Shown piece after piece: positions 26,956-36,973 of a DNA stretch of 64,000 bases. This DNA comes from Nocardia tengchongensis (GTDB lineage Bacteria; Actinomycetota; Actinomycetes; Mycobacteriales; Mycobacteriaceae): positions 6,696,001 to 6,760,000 of the forward strand of contig NZ_CP074371.1 of NCBI RefSeq assembly GCF_018362975.1, in the 5' to 3' direction. The notes beneath the pieces are model-generated. The model saw nothing but the letters and a program-made list of their open reading frames with translations, had not been told where the DNA came from and did not search any database. Position 1 is the first letter of the stretch. Every line of letters begins with the position of its first letter. A program made the translations under genes and the position numbers.

Positions 26956-29549
26956 TCAGAACTCTTCGGAGTCGGAATCGTCTGCGGTGGGGGGTTCGTC
27001 GCCGCCGCCTCGGATGGTCCAGAGGAGGCCGTCGAGTTCGTCGGGTTTGATGAGGACGTCTCGGGCCTTGGAGCCTTCAGAGGGGCCTACCACTCCCCTG
27101 GTTTCCATCAGGTCCATGAGACGGCCGGCCTTGGCGAAGCCGACTCGGAGTTTGCGTTGGAGCATGGAGGTGGAGCCGAACTGGGAGGTGACTACCAGTT
27201 CGATGGCTTGGAGGAGGAGGTCGAGGTCGTCGCCGATGTCGGGGTCGACGTCCTTCTTCTCGCCGGCCTTGGCGGCGGTGACGCCCTCCTGGTAGTCGGG
27301 TTCGGCTTGGGTCTTGGCGAAATCGACTACGGCAGCGATTTCCTCGTCGGCGATGAATGCGCCCTGGAGACGGGTCGGCTTGTTCGCGCCCATAGGGAGG
27401 AACAGGCCGTCGCCCATGCCGATGAGCTTTTCCGCGCCGGGCTGGTCGAGGATGACTCGGGAGTCGGTGAGCGATGAGGTCGCGAAGGCCAGGCGGGACG
27501 GGACGTTGGTCTTGATCAGACCGGTCACCACGTCCACCGAGGGGCGCTGGGTGGCCAGCACCAGGTGAATGCCTGCGGCGCGGGCCTTCTGGGTGATGCG
27601 GACGATCGCGTCCTCGACATCGCGGGGGCGGTCATCATGAGGTCGGCGAGCTCGTCGACAATCGCCAGGATGTACGGGTAAGGGCGGTACACCCTTTCGC
27701 TGCCCAGCGGCGCGGTGATCTGGCCGGACTTCACCTTGCGGTTGAAGTCGTCGACATGGCGGACCTTGTTGGCCTGCATGTCCTGATAGCGCTGCTCCAT
27801 CTCCTCCACCAGCCAGGCCAGCGCCGCGGCGGCCTTCTTGGGCTGGGTGATGATGGGGGTGATCAGATGCGGAATGCCCTCGTACGGGGTCAGTTCCACC
27901 ATCTTGGGGTCGATGAGGATCATGCGAACCTCTTCGGGGTGGCGCGGCACAGCAGCGAGACCAGCATCGAGTTGACGAAACTGGACTTACCGGAACCGGT
28001 GGAACCGGCCACCAGCAAGTGCGGCATCTTGGCGAGATTCGCGGCCACGAACTCGCCCTCGATGTTCTTGCCCAGACCGATCACCAGCGGGTGGTGATCG
28101 TTGCGGGTGCTCGACGCCTTCAAAACATCGGCCAGGCGCACCAATTCGCGGTCCGCGTTGGGGACCTCGATGCCGACCGCGGACTTGCCGGGGATCGGGC
28201 CAGCAGACGCACGTTCTCGGTCGCGACCGCGTAGGCGATATTGCGGGCCAGGGCGGTGATCTTCTCGACCTTCACGCCGGGGCCCAGCTCCACCTCGTAG
28301 CGGGTGACCGTCGGGCCGCGCACGAAACCGGTGACCGCGGCATCGATCTTGAACTGGACCAGCACCTCGGTGATGGCCTCGATCATGGATTCGTTGGCCG
28401 CGCTGCGCTTCTTCGGCGGATCGCCGTCGGTGAGCAGGTTCAGCGACGGCAGCGTGTAGTCGCCGTCCACCTCGCGGTCGGTGACGAACTCCAGCTGCTG
28501 CGGCTCCGGGGGCGGCGGGGTCTGATCGATGACCTTGGGAGCGGGCTTGCGCGGCTTGGGCTTCGGCTTCTCCTCCTCCTGCTGGACGATCTCCTTGGCG
28601 TCCTGCAGCGGGGGCTCGCCGATGATCTCGGTGACCGCGTCGGAGCCACCGAACTCGTCCGGCGGGTAGTTCTCCGACGGGGTGCGGCCGCGACGCTTGC
28701 GCACCTCGGGGGCGTGCAGCGGGAAACCGTCCGCGTCGTAGTTGGAGGGGTCGTACGGGTCGTCGGAGTAGCGGTCGTATTCGTCGCCGCCCGCGCCGGT
28801 GCCGAAGATCTCCCGCAGCCGCTCGGGCACGTCGCGGACCTGGGTGCCGGTCAGCAGCAGCAGGCCGAAACCGATGGCCAGCATGAGCAATGGGACCGCG
28901 AGGAAGGCGCTCAAACCCTCGCTGAGCGGGCCGCCCACCACGTAGCCGACGAATCCGGCGGCATGGGCGCGACCGTGCGCGTCGGAGGGGAACCGGCGGC
29001 CAGATGCCACAAACCCAGTATCGGCAGCCCCGCCAGCAGACCGCCCAGCACCAGTCGCGGCCGGATCTCCGGCTGCGGCTCGGTGCGCATGAGAATCACG
29101 GCGATGGCCACCAGCACGAACGGCAGTGCCGCCGAAGCCGATCCGGCCACCGCCCGCACCGCGGCATCGACCCAGCGCCCGACCGGGCCGCCCGCCGACA
29201 GCCACACCGCCGCCACGATCAGGAAGGCGAAAGCCACCAACCCCAGCGCGATCCCGTCCCGCCGATGGCCGTGCTCGATATCCCCCGCCCGGCTCGCCGC
29301 CCGCGTCGTCGCGCCCAGGCCCCGCGCCATCATGTTCCAGCCGCTGGTCACGCCCCGCCGCACCACCGCCAGCGGGGCGGTATTGGATGCGCGCCGGGGG
29401 GCGGGCCGCCGGACCTGAGCCTTGCGCGCCGCCGCCGGCCGCCCCTTCGCCGGGGTGCGCGGGCTACGGGCGCGGGCCCGCGCAGGAGCCTGCTGCCGCG
29501 TGGCCCCCGCTCGTGAACGTGGGGTTCCGGTGCGGGCCTTACCTGCCAT
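26956..29549 (-). CDS. ftsK: DNA translocase FtsK, reading frame broken by four apparent indels
   Basis: FtsK anchors at the division septum and pumps chromosomal DNA toward the dif site. The pieces in order are: start [15 protein letters not shown] (29549) with an Ala/Arg/Pro-rich region and four membrane segments; a linker with proline-rich [10 protein letters not shown]; the alpha/beta motor domain with Walker A in [17 protein letters not shown] (about 28000) and Walker B in [13 protein letters not shown]; and the gamma winged-helix domain ending DSDSEEF. Frame changes are needed near 28988, 28198, 27937 and 27626. Each is repaired by adding one C (one G on the plus strand) to a run of three to five, giving about 865 residues. 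ftsK is normally essential or nearly so, so sequencing error is the likeliest cause. Confidence 0.85.
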
Positions 29550-29825
29550 GCGTCCCAGGCTAGCCGCAACAGCACCACCCGGACCATCCGCAACACCCGG
29601 CCCAACCGAATCAGAAACTGTGGCGCTCACAACCAAAAACCCGCGCCGACGCCGCCATCGAGGCGATTCACGCGGGTCAGCGGGCCGCGCGCAGGACCGG
29701 GCGGGCCAGCCTGCGGCAGCGGCAGCCGCCAGCCGCGGTGGGAAAAGGGCAGACCACGGTCACGCGCTGCGTCGCGCAGGGACGCACAGCAAGATGCGGG
29801 CCGAACGCAACCGCGCCGACCTGGT

Positions 29826-30668
29826 CTACCCAGACAGGGCCGGTGAGAAGCGGTTCGGCCGCTGGACTCCGCCGTCACGAGCCGCGCAGGAACACATGCA
29901 CGGCGTCGGAAGGGTGGTCACGTGCGGCGAAAATTCGTCGGCGAGTATCCGCCGATGGAGTTCGGCCAGGGCCGGACCCGGCTCGATGCCCTGCTCGGTG
30001 ACCAGTAAGCGGCGAATGCGCTGGTATTCGCCGAGCGCCTCGGTGCGGTGGCCCGCCCCGTAGAGAGCGGTCATCAGGAGGCCGCGCAGGCGCTCGCTGT
30101 GCGGGTCGCCGGTGATCAGGGCCGCCAGATCCGCGATGGCGAGGGAGAATTCGCCGCGCTCGACGGTCAGTTCGAGCAGGTCTTCCTCCAGCAGGCGGCG
30201 GATCCGCCGCAACCGGGTGCGTTCGGCCATGGCCCACGGTCCGGGCACACCTGTGAACGGATCACCGCGCCACACGCCCAGGGCCGAGCGCAGCGCGGTG
30301 TCGGCGGTATCCAGGCGGCCTGCGGCGCGGGCCGCCGCGACCTGGGCGCGCAACCGATCGACGCGGTCGAGGTCCAATTCCAGTGTGCCGCCGAGGCGAT
30401 AGCCGCCGGGCTCCGAGCAGAGCGCGATCGTGGATTGCTCGGCCCAGCGTTTACGCAGGGCCCAGGCGTAATTACGGAGCGCGCCCACCGCCGACGCGGG
30501 CCGGGCGGCGCCCCACACCCCGTCCACCAGCTCCTCGACCGTGACCGTGCGCCCGCGCGCACAGGCCAGCATGGCCAGCGCCGCTTGCTGTTTGGCCGGC
30601 AGCGGAGGCACCGGTACGCCGCCGTCGGTCAGCTCGACCGGTCCGAGAACCGCCAGTCGCCAAGACAT
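29826..30668 (-). CDS. SARP/AfsR-type transcriptional regulator (BTAD domain)
   Basis: A 280-residue regulator with the OmpR-like winged helix at about 1-95 (MSWRLAVLGPVELTDGGVPV, then LPAKQQAALAMLACARGRTV and ALRNYAWALRKRW) and the bacterial transcriptional activation domain at about 100-255 (GDPHSERLRGLLMTALYGAG, then QRIRRLLVTEQGIEPGPALA). SARPs usually switch on secondary-metabolite clusters, but no such cluster is in this window. The last 25 residues look unlike the family and may be untidy read-through. The 276-base gap to ftsK (29550-29825) holds no recognisable gene. Confidence 0.85.
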   Translation of the reverse strand: MSWRLAVLGPVELTDGGVPVPPLPAKQQAALAMLACARGRTVTVEELVDGVWGAARPASAVGALRNYAWALRKRWAEQSTIALCSEPGGYRLGGTLELDLDRVDRLRAQVAAARAAGRLDTADTALRSALGVWRGDPFTGVPGPWAMAERTRLRRIRRLLEEDLLELTVERGEFSLAIADLAALITGDPHSERLRGLLMTALYGAGHRTEALGEYQRIRRLLVTEQGIEPGPALAELHRRILADEFSPHVTTLPTPCMCSCAARDGGVQRPNRFSPALSG

Positions 30669-30756
30669 CGCACCACCTCATCGCCTACCGATCCCTGCCG
30701 GGCACGGAAGCTACCGCCGGGCGCGTGACCGTTTCATGACCGGCGTGCGGGGTGCG

Positions 30757-31374
30757 TCAGACGCTGCGGTCGAGGGCGTGCACCAATTCCACGTCCTCCG
30801 GCGCGCCGGTGGCCTCCAGGCGGACGGTGTTGCGGCCGAACGCGTGCAACAGCAGTTCCGAGGGCGGACCGGCCAGCACTACGGTGCGGTCACCGGCCTG
30901 ACGCGCCACCGTGCGGCGGCCGTCGGGAGTGGCCAGGGCGACGGTGATCGGCGACTTGCGGTAGGCCATGCGCGCCAGGCCGGTCAGGATCTTCCAGAGC
31001 CGGTCCTCGTCGGCGGCGGACAAGGTGCGCGGCTCCCAGCCGGGCGCGGCGCGGCGGACGTCCTCGTGGTGGACGAACATCTCGGTGGTGTTCATCAGGG
31101 CGTCGACCGGGCGCAGGTAGAACGGCGGGCCGGAGCGCACCTCGTCGAGCAGGTCGGTGAAGGGCCGCTGGGTGACCTTGCGCTGCACGCTGTCGAGGTA
31201 GGGCGCGAACGGCTTGAGCAGGATGCCGGGGGCGGCGTCGGGGCGGCGTTCACGAACGACCAAGTGCGCGGCCAGGTCCCGGGCCGTCCATTCGCCGCAC
31301 AGGGTGGGCGCGTCGGGTCCGGCCGCGGCCATCGCCTCGACGAGGGCCTGGCGCTCGCGTTGAGCCAAAGTCAT
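30757..31374 (-). CDS. TIGR03085-family metal-binding protein
   Basis: A 205-residue DinB-like four-helix protein common in mycolata. MTLAQRERQALVEAMAAAGP, then LCGEWTARDLAAHLVVRERR supply the first metal-site histidine, and TEMFVHHEDVRRA the histidine pair. Related proteins include mycothiol-dependent maleylpyruvate isomerases, but for this subfamily the reaction is unknown. It lies on the minus strand, about 90 bases upstream of the SARP start, and is probably transcribed by itself. Confidence 0.82.
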   Translation of the reverse strand: MTLAQRERQALVEAMAAAGPDAPTLCGEWTARDLAAHLVVRERRPDAAPGILLKPFAPYLDSVQRKVTQRPFTDLLDEVRSGPPFYLRPVDALMNTTEMFVHHEDVRRAAPGWEPRTLSAADEDRLWKILTGLARMAYRKSPITVALATPDGRRTVARQAGDRTVVLAGPPSELLLHAFGRNTVRLEATGAPEDVELVHALDRSV

Positions 31375-31620
31375 AAGGGCGACCCTAGTCCGGGTTGTCC
31401 GAGTCCGCACGAGCGCGTTAAGGAAACCACCAGGTCTATTGCAAGGCCCACCGCTGATCATGGTCCCGGCTCCGGTTGTGACAGTGCAGCCGGATGCGGC
31501 ACCCAGCTCGATGCCGCCGCACAAACCACAGATCCGGGTTGGCGTCAACGTTTCCGGATCGGTAACTTGATCCCTCGGTCCATAGGGTCGTGGACTCGAA
31601 AGCACAAGAAGGGCAACACC

Positions 31621-32010
31621 TTGAAGAAGATCGTCAGCGGCGCAGCCGTGATGGTCGCGGCCGCCGGTTCCCTGCTCGCTGGGACCGCTGCTCCGGCCAA
31701 TGCCTACCAGGACTACAACTACGGCGCCATCGCGCTGTCGGTGTCCACCGGTCGTATCGGCTACTCCTACGACTATTCCGACAGCCCCTCGGCGCAGAAC
31801 GCCGCCATGAGCTCGTGCACCTACAACGACTGCAAGATCGTGGCGCGCTTCGCCAACGGTTGCGGCGCGATCGCCTACTCCTCGCGGGACGGCTTTTACA
31901 CCTTCGGTGCCGCGTCCTCGCGGATCGCCGCGAAGAACCAGGCGCTGAACCGGAACTCCGGCGACGCCACCATCATTCACTGGAACTGCACCACCGGTTA
32001 CCAGCTCTGA
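31621..32010 (+). CDS. Secreted DUF4189 protein
   Basis: 129 residues with a signal peptide (MKKIVSGAAVMVAAAGSLLA, cleavage after ANA near 29). The mature part has the DUF4189 pattern: YGAIALSVSTGRIGYSYDYS, SCTYNDCKIVARFANGCGAI and CTTGYQL, with four or more cysteines likely in disulfides. The start is a TTG at 31621 with GAAGGG before it. Related Nocardia proteins are abundant in culture fluids; the function is unknown. A lipoprotein gene follows after 19 bases. Confidence 0.82.
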   Translation: MKKIVSGAAVMVAAAGSLLAGTAAPANAYQDYNYGAIALSVSTGRIGYSYDYSDSPSAQNAAMSSCTYNDCKIVARFANGCGAIAYSSRDGFYTFGAASSRIAAKNQALNRNSGDATIIHWNCTTGYQL

Positions 32011-32029
32011 AATCACGGGGAGAATTTCG

Positions 32030-32593
32030 TTGAAGCACAATATCTTTCGCGCGACCGCCGCGCTGATGCTGGCCACCTCGGCCTTCGGCCTGGTGGCCTG
32101 CAGCAAGTCCGATGACACCAGCAAGGCCGCCGCGACCACCAGCTCCGCCACCGCCCCTGCCGGCAAGTTCGACGGCAGCACCGACGGCGACGCCAAGCTC
32201 ACCGGCGCGGCGCCGGCCCCCACCACCGTGGCGGACCTGCCCAAGCCCTCGGTCGCCGACCTGAACGACAAGGTCACCAAGGCGTTCGACCCGGCTATCG
32301 ACTCCAAGACCAAGACCGACTGGATCGAGAACGCCGGCCTGGACCCGCAGCTCGCCCAGAAGCTGGTCGACGCCGCCAAGGCCAACAACGTCAAGATCAA
32401 GATCACCAACGTGGGCGACCCGTCCGGCGGCAAGCTCAAGGCCGACGCCGACGTCACCATCGACGGCAAGCCGGTCCAGAACGCGGCCGTCACCTTCGTC
32501 GCCGACGGCACCGAATGGAAGATCGACCACAACTACGCGTGCTCGATCGTCAAGGCCGCCAAGCTCGATTCCGCAGCCTGCCAGGATAAGTAG
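32030..32593 (+). CDS. Lipoprotein with MTB12-like (low-molecular-weight antigen) domain
   Basis: 187 residues: signal and lipobox (LVAC, Cys24), a Thr/Ala/Ser-rich linker to about residue 60, then a domain resembling the mycobacterial Cfp2/MTB12 antigen (PSVADLNDKVTKAFDPAIDS, KTDWIENAGLDPQLAQKLVD, 'VTFVADGTEWKIDHNYACSI'). It is anchored outside the membrane; function unknown. The start is a TTG at 32030 after GGGGAG. It is co-transcribed with the DUF4189 gene upstream. Confidence 0.82.
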   Translation: MKHNIFRATAALMLATSAFGLVACSKSDDTSKAAATTSSATAPAGKFDGSTDGDAKLTGAAPAPTTVADLPKPSVADLNDKVTKAFDPAIDSKTKTDWIENAGLDPQLAQKLVDAAKANNVKIKITNVGDPSGGKLKADADVTIDGKPVQNAAVTFVADGTEWKIDHNYACSIVKAAKLDSAACQDK

Positions 32594-32599
32594 AAACTC

Positions 32600-32695
32600 T
32601 TGTAGTTCCCGCCCCAGGCGGGGTGCCGCCTCCGGCGGGGGTTGCGCCTGCGGCGGGCCGACTCGCCTGCGGCGGGGCAACGCACCTGCGGCGCA
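32600..32695. repeat. Short tandem-like GCCTGCGGCGGG repeats
   Basis: Units close to GCCTGCGGCGGG recur at about 32646, 32665 and 32684, with a related CCTCCGGCGGGG near 32629, spaced by about 19 bases. They lie between the lipoprotein gene and the terminator and are too few and too irregular for a CRISPR array. Confidence 0.5.
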
Positions 32696-32697
32696 AT

Positions 32698-32736
32698 AGA
32701 AATCGCCCCGACATTTCGACTGTCGGGGCGATTTCT
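32698..32736. terminator. Strong bidirectional terminator
   Basis: AGAAATCGCCCCGACA (32698-32713), loop TTTCGAC, TGTCGGGGCGATTTCT (32721-32736) give a perfect 16-bp stem between the convergent lipoprotein and RNase J genes. Confidence 0.88.
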
Positions 32737-32761
32737 GTTGCGTTGCGTAGGTTTTCGCCGC

Positions 32762-34824
32762 CTAGACGCCGATGACCGTGGGGACGATCATGGGGCGGCG
32801 GCGGTACTTCTCGGCCACCCAGCGGCCGACGACGCGGCGGACGGACTGGGCGATGCGGTGGGTGTCGGTGACGCCCTCGACGGCCAGGCGGTGCAGTTCG
32901 TTCTCGACGAGTTCCTGGGCGCCGGAGAGGGCCTCGGGGTCGTCGGAGAAGCCGCGGCCGCTGACCTCGGGGGTGCTGACGGCCTTGCCGGTGGTGGTGT
33001 CGATCGCGACGTTGATGGTCACGAAGCCGCCCTCACCCAGCACCAGGCGGTCGGAGAGGGTGGACTCGCCGACGTCGCCGACCGAGAGGCCGTCGACGTA
33101 GACCTGGCCGACCGGGACGCGGCCCGAGATCGAGGCGATGCCGTCGACCAGGTCGACCACGACGCCGTTCTCCGCCAGGATGACCCGCTCCTCGGGCACA
33201 CCGGTCGCCACCGCGAGCGCGCCGTTGGCGCGCAGGTGCCGCCACTCGCCGTGCACGGGCATGGCGTTGGTGGGACGCACCGCGTTGTAGAGGTAGAGCA
33301 GCTCGCCCGCCGAAGCGTGGCCCGAGACATGGACTTTCGCGTTCTGCTGGGTGACGACCGTCGCGCCGAGCCGGGACAGGCCGTTCACCACGGTGAAGAC
33401 CGCGTTCTCGTTGCCCGGGATCAGCGAGGAGGCCAGCACCACCAGATCGTCGGAGCGGATGTTGATCTGACGGTGGTCGCCGCGCGCCATCCGCGACAGC
33501 GCCGAGAGCGGCTCACCCTGCGAACCGGTGGAGATCAGCACCAGCTTGTGCGTCGGCAGGTTGGCGGCCTGATCCAGATCCACCACCAGGTTGTCCGGAA
33601 TGTCCAGGTAGCCGAGATCCTGCGCGATCTGCATATTGCGGACCATGGACCGGCCCACGAAGCACACCCGGCGGTCGTAGCGCTGCGCCACGTCCACCAC
33701 CTGCTGGATGCGGTGCACATGCGAGGCGAAGGAAGCCACGATGACGCGGCCCTTGGCCTTGCCGATCACATTGTCGAGCACCGGGCCGATCTCGCGCTCG
33801 GGCGTCACGAAGCCCGGCACCTCGGCATTGGTGGAGTCGACCAGGAACAGGTCCACGCCCTCGTCGCCCAGGCGGGAGAACCCGGCCAGGTCGGTGAGGC
33901 GGCCGTCGAGCGGCAGCTGGTCCAGCTTGATGTCACCGGTGTGCAGCGCGATGCCCGCGGGCGTGCGGATGGCCACCGCGATCGCGTCGGGGATGGAGTG
34001 GTTGACCGCGAAGTACTCGCACTCGAACGCGCCGTGCTGGGTGCGCTCGCCCTCGGTGACCTCGATCAGGTTGGGCTGCAGGCGATGTTCGCGGCACTTG
34101 GCCGCCACCAGCGCGAGGGTGAACTTCGCGCCGAGCACCGGAATGTCGCGGCGCAGGCGCAGCAGGAACGGCAGCGCGCCGATGTGATCCTCGTGCCCGT
34201 GGGTGAGGATGACCGCGACGATATCGTCCATACGGTTCTCGATCGGACCGAAGTCGGGCAGGATCAGGTCGACGCCGGGCTGCTGGTCCTCGGGGAACAG
34301 CACACCGCAGTCGACGATCAGCAGCTTGCCGTCGTACTCGAAAACGGTCATGTTGCGGCCGATTTCGCCGATGCCGCCGAGCGCGAACACCCGCAGCCCG
34401 CCCTTGGGGGCCTTGGGCGGGGCGCCCATGGCGTGCGGATCGCGCGGGGCCGGGGCCTGATCGCGACCACCCTGACGGGACCTGCCACCGCCGCCACCGC
34501 GACGGTTGCGGTCACCGCGCGAACGCGAATCGTCCTGCCGCGAGCGCGGGGCCTCGTCGGCGGACTTGGACTGCGCGGCCTTGGCCCGCTCACCCGAACC
34601 GCTGCGGCCGCGGGCGGCACGCTCCCGGACCGGTTCCGCGGCAGCGGTTTCCGCGCGCGTGGGCGCGGCCTTCGCCGGTTCCGGCTGGGCGGCAGCCGAA
34701 CTCACGGCCGGAGCGGCCGGTTCCGGCTGGGCGGCAGCCGCCGCGGGCTGGGCGGGTGCTTCCGGGGCGGGCGCGGGGGCACCGGCGGCCCGGCTGGCGG
34801 TACGACGCGGACGACGGGGGGCGG

Positions 34825-34828
<4 letters not shown>
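32762..34828 (-). CDS. rnj: Ribonuclease J with a long basic N-terminal extension
   Basis: RNase J is a cytoplasmic metallo-beta-lactamase/beta-CASP nuclease acting in rRNA maturation and mRNA decay, as an endonuclease and a 5' exonuclease. The 688 residues include the metal motif LTHGHEDHIG (His210-His215), beta-CASP segments (VIVASFASHVHRIQQVVDVA, then STGSQGEPLSALSRMARGDH), and KVHVSGHASAGELLYLYNAV. The catalytic part begins near 144. The first 140 residues are Ala/Pro/Arg/Gly-rich, ending in repeated RSR/RGGGG, and appear disordered, making this about 130 residues longer than the mycobacterial enzyme as I recall it. The GTG start overlaps the dapA stop by 4 bases. Confidence 0.93.
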
Positions 34829-35831
<1,003 letters not shown>

Positions 35832-35844
35832 TCAGAAGTTTCCT

Positions 35845-35881
35845 TGAACGACGCCATCAATGACGTCACACTGGTGTCATG
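35845..35881 (+). promoter_or_regulatory. Dyad-rich promoter region of the ribbon-helix-helix gene
   Basis: ATGACGTCACACTGGTGTCAT (35860-35880) combines the palindrome TGACGTCA with a second inverted half (GTGTCAT), ending on the start codon at 35879. This is the kind of site bound by small ribbon-helix-helix regulators that control their own gene. Confidence 0.4.
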
Positions 35882-36328
35882 GATCTGAACAAGTACACCG
35901 CCCAGCTACGCGAGAATCTCATCGCCGCCGCGGCCCTCGGCGACGAGAAGACCCAGGCCACCGCGGCCGCCCTGGCCGCCGCCACCGAGAACTCCGCCCG
36001 CCTGGTGCTACTGGCCGCACTATCGGAGCTGGCGGCCGAAGTCAGCGCCACCCTCCCCGAGCGCACGGTCCACGTCTCCGTCGACGGCACCGACGCCCAC
36101 GTGGATGTGCGCAAGACCGCAGCCACCGACGAGCACCCCACTTTCGAGGAGGTCACCGGCGACATCAGCCGCGTCACCCTGCGCCTGGTCGAGCAGCTCA
36201 AGTCGCGCGCCGAGGAGGCCGCCGCGCAGAGCGGACAGTCCCTCAACTCGTGGCTGTCGACCACCGTGCAGTCCGCGCTGCGCGACCAGATGATGCGGGG
36301 CGGACCCGGCCGCTGCGACACCCCCTGA
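35879..36328 (+). CDS. HicB-like / ribbon-helix-helix domain protein
   Basis: 149 residues. The N-terminal half is Ala-rich and helical (MDLNKYTAQLRENLIAAAAL), the middle has beta strands (ERTVHVSVDGTDAHVDVRKT), and the C-terminal RVTLRLVEQLKSRAEEAAAQ then SGQSLNSWLSTTVQSALRDQ is a ribbon-helix-helix like the DNA-binding part of HicB antitoxins. No HicA toxin gene is next to it, so it is more likely a stand-alone nucleoid or regulatory protein. Divergent from dapA. Confidence 0.72.
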   Translation: MDLNKYTAQLRENLIAAAALGDEKTQATAAALAAATENSARLVLLAALSELAAEVSATLPERTVHVSVDGTDAHVDVRKTAATDEHPTFEEVTGDISRVTLRLVEQLKSRAEEAAAQSGQSLNSWLSTTVQSALRDQMMRGGPGRCDTP

Positions 36329-36352
36329 TCGGCGACCGGGCCCGGCCGGGGC

Positions 36353-36973
36353 CTACGGCAGGTAGCCCGCCAGCGCCGCGCCGAACTGCCGCACGTCGGC
36401 GCACGAGTCGAAGTCGTCGGTCTGGACCTTCAGCGTCTTGACGACGAAGACGATCGCGCCCGAGGACGTGAAGGTGGTCAGGTAACAGCCTGTCTTGTGG
36501 TTGTCCTGAGCCGCGCGGTACTGGAGAGCTGCCCTGCCGCCCAGTGTCGCGTCACTGAACTGCACATACTTGCCGCTCTGCTTCAGCTCCGCCGCCGTGT
36601 CGGTGTTCGAGACGACGGTCAATTCGCTTGTCTGCCCGGCGGATCTCCACCGGCAACTCTGGGCGTCGAGCTGCTGTTTGGAGGCGGTGCTCAAGCCCGC
36701 CGCGGAGATCGCGGAATCCGGTAGCGAGCAAGGATTCCAGCGGGCCGAGCCGGTATCCGAGGGGATCGGGGACGGCGGGGTGGTCTCGGGCGCGGCCTTG
36801 CCGGTCGCCTCCAGAGTGGTTGCCGGAGCGGCCGCGGTCGCGTTCACCGTGGGAACGACGCTGCTCGGGGACGACTGGTCACCGCCGGCCGTGCCGTTGG
36901 TACATCCGGCGAGCAACAGCACCGCGCCGACGGCCGACAGCAGCGCGCCGATCGCGGAGTTTCTGACGGACAT
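36353..36973 (-). CDS. DUF3558 lipoprotein
   Basis: 206 residues with a lipobox LLAGC (Cys24), a Ser/Pro/Thr/Ala-rich linker to about residue 75, and a DUF3558 domain with paired Cys (NPCSLPDSAISAAGLS, then AQSCRW, KTGCYLT, DSCADVRQF). It is anchored to the outer face of the membrane. Function unknown; the family is abundant in Nocardia and mycobacteria. Its ATG abuts the stop of the MFS gene (36974), so the two share a transcript. Confidence 0.8.
   Translation of the reverse strand: MSVRNSAIGALLSAVGAVLLLAGCTNGTAGGDQSSPSSVVPTVNATAAAPATTLEATGKAAPETTPPSPIPSDTGSARWNPCSLPDSAISAAGLSTASKQQLDAQSCRWRSAGQTSELTVVSNTDTAAELKQSGKYVQFSDATLGGRAALQYRAAQDNHKTGCYLTTFTSSGAIVFVVKTLKVQTDDFDSCADVRQFGAALAGYLP

Noticed and set aside
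32600..32695. Possible CRISPR array
   Set aside because: Only three or four imperfect 12-base units with 7-base gaps; no spacers of normal size and no cas genes.
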